Source: Xanthobacter autotrophicus (GTDB lineage Bacteria > Pseudomonadota > Alphaproteobacteria > Rhizobiales > Xanthobacteraceae). Taken from it: DNA of 48,586 bases. Position numbers and translations under genes: made by a program. The stretch lies in NCBI RefSeq assembly GCF_030015065.1, contig NZ_JAIVFN010000020.1, positions 1 to 48,586 of the forward strand. The letters run 5' to 3'. Under the pieces are notes generated by a model. That model searched no databases and was not told where the DNA came from. It was given only the letters and a program-made list of their open reading frames with translations. Below are positions 32,810 through 44,416 of this stretch, in pieces (the first letter of the stretch is position 1; each line of letters opens with the position of its first letter).

Positions 32810-35779
32810 TTACTCCGCCGCCCTCTCCAGCATGCGCTCGAAGATGGCGCGCACCTTGGCCTGGGTGTCGGCGAGGTCGGCATCCAGGGTGGCGAAGTCC
32901 GGCATCTCGCCGGCGCGGGCCAGTAGCGCCCTCAGCGCCGGGCTGGCATCCGCCGGCACCACATGGGCGTCCACCGCCAGCCGCAGCACCTGCGTGAGAT
33001 TCTGGTAGAGCCGGCAGGCGCGCGAAAGCACGTGGGCATCCTCCGGCTCCAGCAATCCCAGCCGCTCGGCGGTGGCGAGCACGCGGGCGGTGGCCGTGTC
33101 CACGATCTCGGGATGGGCGCAAGCGTGGGCAAGCACGAGATACTGGGCGAGGAACTCCACATCCACCTGGCCGCCGGCGGCGTGCTTCAGGTTCCACTTG
33201 TCATCCTCGCCCTTCTCGGCGGCAATGGCGCGGCGCATGTCGAGGATGTCGCCCGCAAGCCGGCGCGGATCGCGAGGATGGCCCATGACGCCGCAGATGA
33301 CCTCCCGCACCATGGCGCCGAACGCGGGCTCGGCCGCGATCACGCGGGCGCGGGTCAGCGCCATGTGCTCCCAGGTCCAGGCCTCCTCGCGCTGGTAGGT
33401 GGCGAAGGAGGTGAGCCGCGTCGCCACCGGGCCTGAACGCCCGGAAGGACGCAGGCGCAGGTCCACGTCATAGAGCTTGCCGGCATTGGTGAGCGAGGTG
33501 AGCGCGGTGACGAGCCGCTGGGTGAAGCGGGCGAAATACTGCGCGCCCGTGAGCGGCCGCGGGCCGTCCGAGGTGGGGTCGGCGTCGGCATCGAAATCGT
33601 AGAGCACGATGAGGTCGAGGTCGGACCCCGCCGTCATCTCCCGCCCGCCGAGCTTGCCCATGGCGAGCACCGCCGTCTGCGCCCCGGCGATGGTGCCGTG
33701 GGCTTCCCTGAAGCGCTGCCAGACACGCCGGTGCAAGGCGCGGATGATCACTTCGGCGAGCCGCGCATAGGCCTCGCCCGCCCGCGCCGCCGGCAGGGTG
33801 CCGGAGGCGATGCGCACGCCGATGAGCACGTGCTGCTCCTGCCTGAACCGGCGCGCGCGGTCGAGTTGCTCCTCGTCCGTGTCCGCGGTGTCGAGCAGGT
33901 GTTCGAGATGGGCGGTGAGGCCGGCTTCGTCCGGCAGCACGTCGAAGAAGGCCGGGTCGAGCAGGGCGTCGGTGAGCGAGGGCCGGCGCGCCAGCGTCTC
34001 GCCGAGGCGCGGGGCGGCCGTGAGGATGGTGGCCAGCAGCCGCACCAGGTCGGGGTGCCGGTCGAGCGCGGTGAGCAAGAGCGGGCCGGGCAACTCGGTG
34101 AGGAAGCGATCCGCTGCGGCCAGCGCTCCGTCGGGATCGCCGCCGCGCGCGAGCGCCTCCAGCATCAGTGGGACGATGCGCGAAAGGTGCGCCCGCGCCG
34201 CTTCAGTCTTCAGCGCGCGCGGACCGCCGGAAAGCCAGCGCCGCACCAGCCCGCTCGCCGCCGCCGGCTCGCGGAAGCCCAGACGCGCGAGAGCGGCGAG
34301 GGTCTGGCGGTCATTCTCACCGGGTGGGAAGACCAGGTCGGCGTCCAGCACGGCGGGGGGCGCGGTGTCCTCGAACAGGTTGGCGTAATGGGTCTGCACG
34401 GTCTGGAGGCGCGTCACCAGCGCGGCGGCGAAGGCGTCGCGGTCGGCATAGCCCATGAAGCGCGCGAAGGCCTCCATGGCGGCCCGGCTCTCGGGCAGGG
34501 AATGGGTCTGGGCGTCCGCCATCATCTGGATGCGATGCTCCACCCGGCGCAGGAACACATAGGCCTCGGCCAGATCGTCCCGCACCTTCGGCTCGATCCA
34601 GCGATGGGCGGTGAGCGCGTCGAGGGCATCGAGGCTGCGCGAGGTGCGCAGCAGCGGATCGCGGCCGCCGGCGATGAGCTGCTGGGTCTGGACGAAGAAT
34701 TCCACCTCGCGGATGCCACCGCGCCCGAGCTTCACATTGTGGCCTTCCACCGCCACCACGTCATGCCCGCGGAAGGCGTGGATCTCCCGTTTCATCGCAT
34801 GCACGTCGGCGATGGCCTGAAAATCCAGCACCCGTCGCCAGACGAAGGGCGCGAGATCGGCCAGGAACTGCCGACCCACCGCCCTGTCACCGGCCACCGG
34901 GCGGGCCTTGATGTAGGCGGCGCGCTCCCAGGTGGCGCCCTCGCGCTCGTAATAATCGAGGGCGGCGAGGGTGGAGAGGGCCACCGCCGTCGAGCCGGGA
35001 TCGGGCCGCAGGCGAAGGTCCACGCGCAGCACATAGCCGTCAGCCGTGCGCTCCTGAAGGAGGCGTACGAGGCCTTGGGTGATCTTCACGAAGAAGGGGG
35101 AGGCGGACACCTCCTCGGCGAGGGGCGCCTTCTCCCGATCGAACACCACCACGAGGTCGATGTCGCTGGAATAATTGAGCTCGCGCGCGCCGTGCTTGCC
35201 CATGGCGATCACGGCGAGGCCGCAGCCGAAGGCCGGATCCGAGGGATCGGACGGCAGGAGCCGGCCCGCGCGCGCCGCCTCACCGAGCAGGAAGGCGAGA
35301 GCCGCGCGCACCGCGGCGTCCGCCACCTCGGTCAGCGCGGCCGTCACCTCGATCAGGTCGAACGCCCCGCCCATGTCCGCGAGCGCGATGAGGAGCGCCG
35401 CCTCGCTGCGCATGCGGCGCAGCCCGCGCATCACCTCCGCCTCCCCGCCCGTGGCGGCGGTGGCGGCGCAATCGGCGATGAGCGCGGCAAGGTGCGCATG
35501 GGGATCGCGCGACAGCACGCGCACCAGCCGCCCCGGCTCCGCCCGCACCAGATCGGTGAGGAAGGGCGAGCCCTCCGCCATGCCGAGGCAGACCGCCCGC
35601 GCCATGGGCGCGCGCGAAAACAGGCCGTCGAGGGCCGCCCGCTCCGCTTCGGGCAGACCTTCGATGGCCTGGAAAAGCTTGATCTTTGCCGTCTCCCCAT
35701 CGCCGAGGACGGGTGCTTCCCTCATCAGGAGGGCAAGAGATGGCCGGTCGGCCGATTCCGGTTCGAGGGGCCCGCGCAT
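32810..35779 (-). CDS. glnE: Bifunctional glutamine synthetase adenylyltransferase/deadenylase
   Basis: GlnE attaches AMP to, and removes it from, a tyrosine of glutamine synthetase under control of PII proteins, setting nitrogen assimilation. About 989 residues, full length for the family. The first nucleotidyltransferase centre contains HGARELNYSSDIDLVVVFD near residues 195-215 (landmark SDIDL) and the second MGKLGGREMTAGSDLDLIVLYDFD near 690-712 (landmark SDLDL); a helical linker and C-terminal domain follow. I took the ATG at 35779 (MRGPLEPESADRPS); a TTG at 35836 would add 19 residues, and neither has a clear ribosome site. A two-component system lies beyond it on the same strand, ending 153 bases upstream. 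Confidence 0.94.
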   Translation of the reverse strand: MRGPLEPESADRPSLALLMREAPVLGDGETAKIKLFQAIEGLPEAERAALDGLFSRAPMARAVCLGMAEGSPFLTDLVRAEPGRLVRVLSRDPHAHLAALIADCAATAATGGEAEVMRGLRRMRSEAALLIALADMGGAFDLIEVTAALTEVADAAVRAALAFLLGEAARAGRLLPSDPSDPAFGCGLAVIAMGKHGARELNYSSDIDLVVVFDREKAPLAEEVSASPFFVKITQGLVRLLQERTADGYVLRVDLRLRPDPGSTAVALSTLAALDYYEREGATWERAAYIKARPVAGDRAVGRQFLADLAPFVWRRVLDFQAIADVHAMKREIHAFRGHDVVAVEGHNVKLGRGGIREVEFFVQTQQLIAGGRDPLLRTSRSLDALDALTAHRWIEPKVRDDLAEAYVFLRRVEHRIQMMADAQTHSLPESRAAMEAFARFMGYADRDAFAAALVTRLQTVQTHYANLFEDTAPPAVLDADLVFPPGENDRQTLAALARLGFREPAAASGLVRRWLSGGPRALKTEAARAHLSRIVPLMLEALARGGDPDGALAAADRFLTELPGPLLLTALDRHPDLVRLLATILTAAPRLGETLARRPSLTDALLDPAFFDVLPDEAGLTAHLEHLLDTADTDEEQLDRARRFRQEQHVLIGVRIASGTLPAARAGEAYARLAEVIIRALHRRVWQRFREAHGTIAGAQTAVLAMGKLGGREMTAGSDLDLIVLYDFDADADPTSDGPRPLTGAQYFARFTQRLVTALTSLTNAGKLYDVDLRLRPSGRSGPVATRLTSFATYQREEAWTWEHMALTRARVIAAEPAFGAMVREVICGVMGHPRDPRRLAGDILDMRRAIAAEKGEDDKWNLKHAAGGQVDVEFLAQYLVLAHACAHPEIVDTATARVLATAERLGLLEPEDAHVLSRACRLYQNLTQVLRLAVDAHVVPADASPALRALLARAGEMPDFATLDADLADTQAKVRAIFERMLERAAE

Positions 35780-35932
35780 GGCTTCATCAAAAGCATCAGG
35801 CCCTTGCGTTAGGCAAGCCCTCTTCGTCAATTGCAACGCCCGGGAGCAGCCGAAGGCAGCACGGTAAACAGATAATTCTCACCCGCGGGAAGACCGGGAG
35901 ACCGCCGCAGCGCCGGGCCGTGCATCAGGGCG

Positions 35933-37321
35933 TCACCTGGACGGCAGGCGCAGCGTGGCGACGAGGCCGGGACCGGCATCGGCGAAACTCAGGCTGCCGC
36001 CATGCAGGCGCGCCACCGCCCCCACCAGCGCGAGGCCGAGCCCGGAGCCGGGCCGTGTACGGCTCGCCTCCAGCCGCACGAAGCGCTCCACCACCCGCTC
36101 GCGATCCGCCGCCGGGATGCCGGGCCCCGTATCGGCCACGGTGAGGACGGCCTCCGCGCCCTGCCGCGCGAGGGTGACGGCGATGCGCCCCCTGCCCCCG
36201 TCGGGCGGGCGGCCATACTTGATGGCGTTGTCGATGAGGTTGGACAGGGCCTGCGCCAGCAGCTCCTTAACCCCGTGGATGGTCACCGGCGCCACCGTGA
36301 CCACGAGGTCGAGGCCCTGCTCGTCCGCCAGCGGCTCGTAAAGCTCGGAGACGTTCTCCGCAATCTCGGCGAGGTCGAGGTCGGCCATGATGGCGCGGGC
36401 CTGCCCGGCCTCGGCGCGGGCGATCATGAGCAAAGCGTCGAAGGTGCGGATGAGGCCGTCGCTCTCCTCGATGGTATCTTCCAGGGCCGCCCGCCAGTCC
36501 GCCTCCGTGCGCGCCGTGCGCAGCGCCTCCTCGGAGCGGTTGCGCAGGCGGGTGAGCGGGGTCTTCAGGTCGTGGGCGATATTGTCGGAGACCTCTTTCA
36601 GGCCCTGCATCAGGCCCTCGATGCGGTCGAGCATGGCGTTCAGCGAGTGGGCCAGCCGGTCGAACTCGTCCTGCGTGCCGGTCATGGCGAGGCGGCCGGA
36701 GAGGTTGCCGGCCATGATGGTCTCGGCGGTGGCAGTCATGGAATCGATGCGCTTGAGCACCCGCCGCGTCACGAACACGCCGCCGGCGAGGCCCAGCACC
36801 ACGATGAGCAGCACCGCCCATTGCGCCGGCCGGGCCACGAGGTCGCGCAGGGTGTCGCGCTCCTCGATGTCGCGGCCGACCAGCATGCGGTAGCCGCCGG
36901 GCAGGATCAGGGTCTGCACGAACGCCACATGGCTCTTGAAGCCGGGGTCGTCCGGACGGTTGTAGGTGGTGAAGCGCGTGCCGTCCTTGTCGAGGAGGCC
37001 GATGGGCAGGTCCGAGACGTTGGCGGCCAGCACCTCGCCCTGGAAATTGGTGACCATGTAGATGGAGGAGCCCGGCCGCCGGGTCCTGCGGTCGATCACA
37101 TAGACGAGGCGCTGGATGCCGCCGATGCGGTATTGGTCGGCGAGGAAGCGCACCTCCCGGTCGAGATCGTCCGCCACCTGCCCCTGGATCAGCTCGCGCG
37201 TGTGCCACGCCGTGTAGACGATGACCGACACCGCGAACACCGCGAACACCAGCAGATAGGCCGCCAGCAGCTTGAATGCGGTGGTGCGGACCAGCCGCGC
37301 GAGATGGGCAAGGAATGTCAT
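35933..37321 (-). CDS. Sensor histidine kinase of an EnvZ/OmpR-type pair
   Basis: This 462-residue membrane kinase has two hydrophobic helices (about residues 18-38 and 165-187) bracketing a periplasmic sensor domain of about 125 residues, a HAMP linker, the dimerisation helix with phospho-acceptor His250 in IAHDLKTPLTRLR, and an HATPase domain with NLIDNAIKYGR, DTGPGIP and GSGLGLALV. The ATG at 37321 gives a normal N-terminus, but no ribosome site is obvious; a GTG at 37384 overlapping the response regulator stop is an alternative. It is downstream of its response regulator gene and a degP-like protease gene, an order suggesting control of envelope stress. Confidence 0.92.
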   Translation of the reverse strand: MTFLAHLARLVRTTAFKLLAAYLLVFAVFAVSVIVYTAWHTRELIQGQVADDLDREVRFLADQYRIGGIQRLVYVIDRRTRRPGSSIYMVTNFQGEVLAANVSDLPIGLLDKDGTRFTTYNRPDDPGFKSHVAFVQTLILPGGYRMLVGRDIEERDTLRDLVARPAQWAVLLIVVLGLAGGVFVTRRVLKRIDSMTATAETIMAGNLSGRLAMTGTQDEFDRLAHSLNAMLDRIEGLMQGLKEVSDNIAHDLKTPLTRLRNRSEEALRTARTEADWRAALEDTIEESDGLIRTFDALLMIARAEAGQARAIMADLDLAEIAENVSELYEPLADEQGLDLVVTVAPVTIHGVKELLAQALSNLIDNAIKYGRPPDGGRGRIAVTLARQGAEAVLTVADTGPGIPAADRERVVERFVRLEASRTRPGSGLGLALVGAVARLHGGSLSFADAGPGLVATLRLPSR

Positions 37322-37373
37322 GGGAACACGCCAGATCGCGCGGCCAACGGCGAGCGGTCCTCGCAACCCAGGC

Positions 37374-38090
37374 TCACGCCGCACCCGCCCGCACCATGTA
37401 GCCGGCGCCGCGCACGGTGTGGATGAGGGGCACGTCGAAGCCCTTGTCGATCTTGGAGCGCAGGCGGGAGACGTGCACGTCGATGACGTTGGTCTGCGGG
37501 TCGAAATGGTAGTCCCACACGTTTTCCAGCAGCATGGTGCGTGTCACCACCTGCCCGGCATGGCGCATGAGATATTCGAGCAGCCGGAACTCCCGCGGCT
37601 GGAGCGCGATTTCCCTGCCGGAGCGGGCGACGCGGTGGGCGAGGCGGTCCAGCTCCAGATCCGCGACCTTGTAGACCGTCTCCGCCGCCTGCGAGACGCC
37701 GCGACGCGACAGGGCCTCCACCCGTGCCAGAAGCTCGGTGAAGGCGTAGGGCTTGGGCAAATAGTCGTCGCCGCCGGCCCTGAGGCCCTGCACCCGGTCG
37801 TCCACCTGGCCGAGGGCGGAGAGGATGAGCACCGGCGTGGTATGCCCGCGCCCGCGCAGCTCGGTCACGAGGGAGAGCCCGTCGCGCACGGGCAGCATGC
37901 GGTCCACCACCATCACGTCGTACTTACCGTCCAGGGCGAGGGCGAGCCCCTCCTCCCCATCGGCAGCAAGGTCCACCACGTGTCCGGCCTCGCGGAAGGC
38001 CTTGCGCAGATATTCGGCGGCGTCGCGGTCGTCCTCGACAAGGAGGAGGCGCATGGCAGAACGGGGATCCGGATCGAGATTCGCTGTCAT
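37374..38090 (-). CDS. OmpR-family response regulator
   Basis: This protein, 238 residues from the ATG at 38090 (226 from an internal ATG at 38054), has a receiver domain with phospho-acceptor Asp63 in VMVVDRMLP, and a C-terminal OmpR/PhoB winged helix, EIALQPREFRLLEYLMRHAGQVVTRTMLLENVW near residues 153-185 (landmark LTxxEFxLL-like LQPREFRLLE), ending HTVRGAGYMVRAG. It would be phosphorylated by the kinase whose gene follows directly. Neither possible start has a strong ribosome site; the 38054 start gives the standard MRLLLVEDD opening. Confidence 0.93.
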   Translation of the reverse strand: MTANLDPDPRSAMRLLLVEDDRDAAEYLRKAFREAGHVVDLAADGEEGLALALDGKYDVMVVDRMLPVRDGLSLVTELRGRGHTTPVLILSALGQVDDRVQGLRAGGDDYLPKPYAFTELLARVEALSRRGVSQAAETVYKVADLELDRLAHRVARSGREIALQPREFRLLEYLMRHAGQVVTRTMLLENVWDYHFDPQTNVIDVHVSRLRSKIDKGFDVPLIHTVRGAGYMVRAGAA

Positions 38091-38293
38091 CACAATAGCT
38101 CACCTTGCCGGCAGGTCCATGCGGGGCGTCGGGCTTGCACGCCGGCCCGCCCCTCCCGCCGGGGAAAGGGAAAGCGTCGGGGCATCCTGGAAAAAGACAT
38201 GGCGCGGGAAGCCCTTCCGAGCGTCCCGCGCCGTTGGAGCCGAAGCGGCATCAGGGGGCGATGGCGAACATCCGCCTCGGTTCCGAAACGACG

Positions 38294-38321
38294 GGGTCCG
38301 GCGGGCGTCGCCGCCGGACCC
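38294..38321 (-). terminator. Intrinsic terminator-like hairpin downstream of the degP-like gene
   Basis: GGGTCCGGCGG (38294-38304) and CCGCCGGACCC (38311-38321) are perfect 11-bp complements with a 6-base loop. On the minus strand it starts seven bases after the protease stop. Only a short TTT follows, so termination may be partial and the regulator genes downstream may share the transcript. Confidence 0.55.
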
Positions 38322-38327
38322 TGAGGC

Positions 38328-39902
38328 TCAGCCCTTGGCCTTGGTGTCGAGGGTAATGGCGACGAAGCGCACGCCCTGCTCGCTCTTCACCTGGATCAGC
38401 ACCGCCTTGCGGTTCTCGGCCTTGGCGGCGGCGAGGCCGTCGCGCACATCCTTGGGGGTGGCGACGGCCTTGTCGCCCACCTTCAGGATCACGTCGCCGG
38501 TCTTGAAGCCGCGCTGGGCGGCGACACCGTTGGGATCGACGCCGGTCACCACCACGCCCTCGCCGCCGGCGCCCTGCACGCTCTTGGAGGGAGCGAGCTG
38601 GAGGCCGAGACGCGGCAGGTCCTTGTTGCCGCCGGTCGCGTCATCCTCGCTCTGCGGGGTGCCGGAACGCGCGGCCATCTGCTGGTCGGTGGGCAGCTGG
38701 TCGAGGGTCAGCGACAGGGTCATCGGCTTGGTGTCGCGGATGAGCGCGAGCTGGATCTCGGTGCCCGGCTTCATCATGCCCACCTTGCGGGTGAGGTCGC
38801 GGGCGTCCTTGATGGCTTCGTTGTTCACCTTCACGATCACGTCGCCGGCCTTCAGCCCAGCCTTGGCGCCGGGGGTGTTCGGCTGCACCTGGGCCACGAG
38901 GGCGCCCTCGGTCTCCTTGATGCCGAGGCCGGAGGCGAGGTCCTCGGTCACCGGCTGGATCTGGACACCGATATAGCCGCGGGCCACCGAGCCCTTCTCG
39001 CGCAGCTGGGTCACCACCGTCTTCACGGTCTCGGAGGGAATGGCGAAGGCGATGCCCACATTGCCGCCCGAGGGGGAGACAATGGCGGTGTTCATGCCGA
39101 TCACCTCGCCGTTCAGCGAGAAGGTCGGGCCGCCCGAATTGCCCCGGTTGATGGGGGCGTCGATCTGGATGAAGTCGTCATAGGGGCCGGAGCCGATGTC
39201 GCGACCGCGGGCCGAGACGATGCCGGCGGTCACCGTGCCGCCGAGGCCGAACGGGTTGCCCACCGCGATCACCCAGTCGCCGACGCGCGGGGCGCTGTCC
39301 GCGAGCTTCACCCACGGCAGGTTGGTGACGTTCTCGATCTTCAGCAGGGCCACGTCGGTACGCGGATCGGTGCCGATGACCTTGGCCTGGTATTCCTTGC
39401 CGTCGGTGGTGGTCACGTCCACCTCGTCGGCGCCGTCCACCACGTGATTGTTGGTCACCACATAGCCGTCGGCCGAGATGATGAAGCCGGAGCCCTGGCC
39501 CACCACCGGGCGCTCGCCCTTGGGGCCATGGCCGCCGCGCGGACCCATGCCGGGACCACCGGGACCCATCGGACCCTGGCCGTCACCGAAGCCGAAGCGC
39601 TTCAGGAACTGCTCGATCTGGGGAGGAACATTGCCGCCGAGGTCGCCACTCATGGCCATCCGATCACCGGCGTCCTTCTTCACCTTCACCGAGACGACGG
39701 CGGGCGAGACCTTCTCGACGATGTCGGCGAAGGAGAAGGTGCCGGCCGGCTGGCTGGTGGTGATCTGCGCGGCGGCGGGAGCATTCAGCGGCGGCATGAA
39801 CTGGCCGGCCACGACGCCGGCGAGCGCGAGACCGACGACGCCGGCCAGGAGAGCCTTGCGGTGGCGCTTCGTCACGGAGGGAGTGTTGTCGGAGCGGGTC
39901 AT
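38328..39902 (-). CDS. degP: DegP/HtrA-type periplasmic serine protease
   Basis: This 524-residue protease degrades or refolds damaged envelope proteins. A basic N-terminus and a hydrophobic segment (residues 17-34) give a signal or anchor. The trypsin-like domain has His153 (TNNHVVDG), Asp183 (TDVALL) and Ser256 (GNSGGP) as the catalytic triad, and two PDZ domains follow, each with a GLKAGDVIVKVN- or GFKTGDVILKVG-type loop near 353 and 490. A Gly/Pro/Met-rich linker lies at residues 105-130. The response regulator and sensor kinase genes follow on the same strand, an arrangement I recall from other Hyphomicrobiales, so the system probably responds to misfolded envelope proteins. Confidence 0.95.
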   Translation of the reverse strand: MTRSDNTPSVTKRHRKALLAGVVGLALAGVVAGQFMPPLNAPAAAQITTSQPAGTFSFADIVEKVSPAVVSVKVKKDAGDRMAMSGDLGGNVPPQIEQFLKRFGFGDGQGPMGPGGPGMGPRGGHGPKGERPVVGQGSGFIISADGYVVTNNHVVDGADEVDVTTTDGKEYQAKVIGTDPRTDVALLKIENVTNLPWVKLADSAPRVGDWVIAVGNPFGLGGTVTAGIVSARGRDIGSGPYDDFIQIDAPINRGNSGGPTFSLNGEVIGMNTAIVSPSGGNVGIAFAIPSETVKTVVTQLREKGSVARGYIGVQIQPVTEDLASGLGIKETEGALVAQVQPNTPGAKAGLKAGDVIVKVNNEAIKDARDLTRKVGMMKPGTEIQLALIRDTKPMTLSLTLDQLPTDQQMAARSGTPQSEDDATGGNKDLPRLGLQLAPSKSVQGAGGEGVVVTGVDPNGVAAQRGFKTGDVILKVGDKAVATPKDVRDGLAAAKAENRKAVLIQVKSEQGVRFVAITLDTKAKG

Positions 39903-40054
39903 GTGCGTTCGCGTCTCTCTGTTGTCTGCCCTGACCGGCAGGTTCGAGAGGCAAGCTAAGGCGCGGACCGTTACGGCAGTCTGGCTGCGGAATTAACGAT
40001 CCGTAATGTGGATAACGCATGCGTGACGCCGGTCGGAGCCGCCCCAAACACAAA

Positions 40055-40074
40055 GGGCGGCCCGAAGGCCGCCC
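40055..40074 (-). terminator. Intrinsic terminator of thiC
   Basis: GGGCGGCC (40055-40062) and GGCCGCCC (40067-40074) are perfect 8-bp arms around CGAA. Read on the minus strand the loop is TTCG closed by a C-G pair, a very stable tetraloop, and the hairpin is followed by TTTGTGTTT. It lies just past the thiC stop at 40099 and upstream of degP. Confidence 0.7.
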
Positions 40075-40098
40075 CTGTGTCATCCACCTTTATCGCGC

Positions 40099-41994
<1,896 letters not shown>

Positions 41995-42060
41995 TCAACG
42001 AGAGCCGGGGGTAGAGCTAGGAGACGGGTACGCTACGGACGTGACGTGCCGCGCGCACAG

Positions 42061-42172
42061 GTTCCGATCCCTTCGCCGGTATGACCCGGATCAGGTTCGA
42101 AGGGTCATCGCGGTGCCTCTGGCCATCGCAGCCAGTGAACTTGCGAAATCTCAGCCCCTTCCGGGGCCCCCC
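42061..42172 (-). ncRNA. TPP (THI-box) riboswitch in the thiC leader
   Basis: Read on the minus strand from 42172 the sequence shows GCCCCGGAAGGGGCTGAGAT (42170 to 42148), with the conserved CTGAGA, then the P3 variable arm, then ACCCTTCGAACCTGATCCGG, a GTCATACCGGCGAAGGGA segment and finally GGAAC near 42061. These are the conserved THI-box blocks, including the 3' ligand-binding half. It lies 93 bases upstream of the thiC start and should reduce thiC expression when thiamine diphosphate is bound. Confidence 0.9.
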
Positions 42173-42354
42173 TTGGAACGATCCGAGTGTGTGTATACGA
42201 AAGCCCAATGTCAACGCTGCGGCGCAGCATGGGGCATGGCCATCCATTCTGGGGACATCCATGCCTTGTGATTTGCGCGGCTGTTTGAGAGCGGTGCCGT
42301 CCTGCCCTACATAAGGGGGCGAAGGGCGCCCGGCGGCGCCCCGGGACGGGCGGC

Positions 42355-43149
42355 ATGCACCAGTATCACGACCTTCTCCGCCGCATCCTCGACGAAGGCG
42401 TCCGCAAGGACGACCGCACCGGAACCGGCACGCTGTCGGTCTTCGGCGCCCAGATGCGCTTTGCGCTGGGAGAGGGCTTTCCCCTCGTGACCACCAAGAA
42501 GCTGCACCTGAAATCCATCGTCCACGAGCTTCTGTGGTTCCTCGCCGGCGACACCAACATCCGCTACCTCAAGGACAACGGCGTCACCATCTGGGACGAG
42601 TGGGCCGACGCGAAGGGCGACCTCGGTCCGGTCTACGGCCATCAGTGGCGCTCCTGGCCGACGCCTGAAGGCGGCGTCATCGACCAGATCGCGCAGGTGG
42701 TCTCGGACATCCGCCGCAATCCCGATTCACGCCGCCTCATCGTCACCGCCTGGAACCCGGCGGATGTATCGAAGATGGCGCTACCGCCCTGCCACTGCCT
42801 GTTCCAGTTCTACGTGCTGGAAGGCAAGCTCTCCTGCCAGCTCTACCAGCGCTCGGCGGACGTGTTCCTGGGCGTGCCCTTCAACATCGCCTCCTACGCG
42901 CTGCTCACCCACATGGTGGCGCAGGTGACCGGGCTGGGCGTGGGCGATTTCGTGCACACGCTGGGCGACGCGCACCTCTACGTGAACCATCTGGAGCAGG
43001 CCCGCGCGCAGCTTCAGCGCACGCCCCGCGCGCTGCCGCGCCTCAAGCTGAACCCGGCCGTCACCGACCTCTTCGCCTTCCGTTACGAGGATGTGGAAAT
43101 TGTGGGCTATGATCCGCACCCGGCCATCAAGGCGCCGGTGGCGGTCTGA
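42355..43149 (+). CDS. thyA: Thymidylate synthase
   Basis: ThyA methylates dUMP to dTMP using methylenetetrahydrofolate. The 264-residue length equals the E. coli enzyme. The nucleophile Cys146 lies in [11 protein letters not shown] at exactly the E. coli position; further family segments are [15 protein letters not shown] near the start, [11 protein letters not shown] near 86, [23 protein letters not shown] near 165-187 (landmark QRSxDxFLG), and [20 protein letters not shown] near 195-215. The ATG at 42355 follows a weak purine stretch. It is divergent from thiC and followed after 181 bases by a DUF533-like gene. Confidence 0.97.
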   Translation: MHQYHDLLRRILDEGVRKDDRTGTGTLSVFGAQMRFALGEGFPLVTTKKLHLKSIVHELLWFLAGDTNIRYLKDNGVTIWDEWADAKGDLGPVYGHQWRSWPTPEGGVIDQIAQVVSDIRRNPDSRRLIVTAWNPADVSKMALPPCHCLFQFYVLEGKLSCQLYQRSADVFLGVPFNIASYALLTHMVAQVTGLGVGDFVHTLGDAHLYVNHLEQARAQLQRTPRALPRLKLNPAVTDLFAFRYEDVEIVGYDPHPAIKAPVAV

Positions 43150-43330
43150 ATCCGGGCGCGGACGCACGTCCTCGTTCCGTCCACTTTTTCGGCTCGTGCC
43201 TACCGCTCGTTCCACAGGATCCGGCCCGGTTGGGACAACCTGACCGGGGTCGCCGTCTCCAAACTCAAGGAAAAGCCCGTTCGACCCCTTGCGGAGCAAG
43301 CGGATCGCGCCGGGCTTCAGGGAGGGTCTC

Positions 43331-44416
43331 ATGGCGGATGCAGGAAGTCTTCTGGGGCAGCTCATCGGAGCCGCGCTCAGCAACGGCAGCGTGCGTGGCG
43401 GCAGCGGCGCAAGCGCCGGCGGCCTCGACCAGATCCTCAAGAGCGTCCTTGAGGGACAAGGCGCCGGACAGGCCCCCTCGGGCCAAAGCAGCGCCGGCGG
43501 CCTCGGCGACATCCTCGGCCAGGTGCTGGGCGGCGGCGCGGGCGGCGGCCGCACCCAGGGTGGTCAGAGCGGCCTGCCAGGCGGGCTCGGTGACATTCTC
43601 GGCCAGATCCTGGGCGGCGGCGCGGGCCAGCGTCCGGGTGGCGGCAGCGACGGCGGCGGCGCCCCATCCGGACTTCCCGGTGGCCTCGGCGACATTCTCG
43701 GCCAGATCCTGGGCGGCGGCGCGCCTGCCGGAAGCGGCGGCCCCTCCGGCGGCGTGACCGGGGGAGCCGCTTCGGGCGGCCTCGGCGACATCGCCCAGGA
43801 CGCGCTCGGCGGTCCGGGAACCTCGTCCGCACCAAGCCCCTTCCCGACACCCTCCCCGCAGGCGCCGGCGCCCTCGCCGGCTCCAGTCCCCTCGCCTGCC
43901 CCGCAGTCCGGCACCGGCGACCTCGTGAAATATGGCGGCCTCGCCGTCATCGGCATGTTGGCGTGGAACGCCTTCCGCAAGTGGCAGGCCCAGTCGGGAG
44001 GCCGCTCGGCTTTCAGCTCCGGCTCGCCGGAGGCTGCCGGCTTCGCGCCCACCCAGGCGCCGGGCGGAGCGGAAGCCTTCTCGGGCGTGCTACTCTCCGC
44101 CATGGCCGCGGCGGCGCAGGCCGACGGCGCCATCGATCAGGACGAGCTGGAGCGCATCAGCGGCGGCCTCGCCCGGCTGGGAGCGGCATCGCCGGAACGC
44201 GATGCGCTGATTGCCTTCCTCACCACGCCCGTGGACCCGCGGCAGGTGATGGATGCGGCCACCAGCCCCGAGGCCGCGCTGGAGATCTACGCCGCCTCGG
44301 CCATGGCGATCCGTCCCGACAGCGCGGCGGAAAAGCAGTATCTCGCCAGCCTCGCCACGGCGCTGGGCATAGATCCGGGCCTCAAGGCGCAGGTGGACGC
44401 CGACCTGAACGCCTGA
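43331..44416 (+). CDS. DUF533-like protein with glycine-rich tandem repeats
   Basis: This 361-residue protein has an unusual N-terminal half: a Gly/Ala/Ser-rich region with repeats of the unit GGLGDILGQ(I/V)LGGGA at about residues 58-72, 86-100 and 119-133, and a Pro/Ala/Ser-rich stretch (residues 160-195). A hydrophobic segment near residue 201 (GLAVIGMLAWNAF) is probably a membrane anchor. The C-terminal 140 residues resemble the DUF533/TerB-like domain of YebE-type inner-membrane proteins, with ADGAIDQDELERISGGL near 273-289. GGAGGG at 43320-43326 sets the ATG at 43331. The function is unknown; the domain family is associated with envelope or tellurite-type stress genes. Confidence 0.72.
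   Translation: MADAGSLLGQLIGAALSNGSVRGGSGASAGGLDQILKSVLEGQGAGQAPSGQSSAGGLGDILGQVLGGGAGGGRTQGGQSGLPGGLGDILGQILGGGAGQRPGGGSDGGGAPSGLPGGLGDILGQILGGGAPAGSGGPSGGVTGGAASGGLGDIAQDALGGPGTSSAPSPFPTPSPQAPAPSPAPVPSPAPQSGTGDLVKYGGLAVIGMLAWNAFRKWQAQSGGRSAFSSGSPEAAGFAPTQAPGGAEAFSGVLLSAMAAAAQADGAIDQDELERISGGLARLGAASPERDALIAFLTTPVDPRQVMDAATSPEAALEIYAASAMAIRPDSAAEKQYLASLATALGIDPGLKAQVDADLNA
43508..43723. repeat. Tandem repeat within the DUF533-like gene
   Basis: A 33-base unit starting GACATTCTCGGCCAG is identical at 43592-43624 and 43691-43723, exactly 99 bases (33 codons) apart, and a diverged copy is at 43508-43540. The unit encodes DILGQILGGGA. The exact identity over third positions indicates recent duplication or gene conversion. 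Confidence 0.8.

Noticed and set aside
43150-43330. Possible short hairpin (GGAC-GCAC-GTCC) after thyA as terminator
   Set aside because: The stem is only four base pairs; TTTTT follows at a distance, but the structure is too weak to call.
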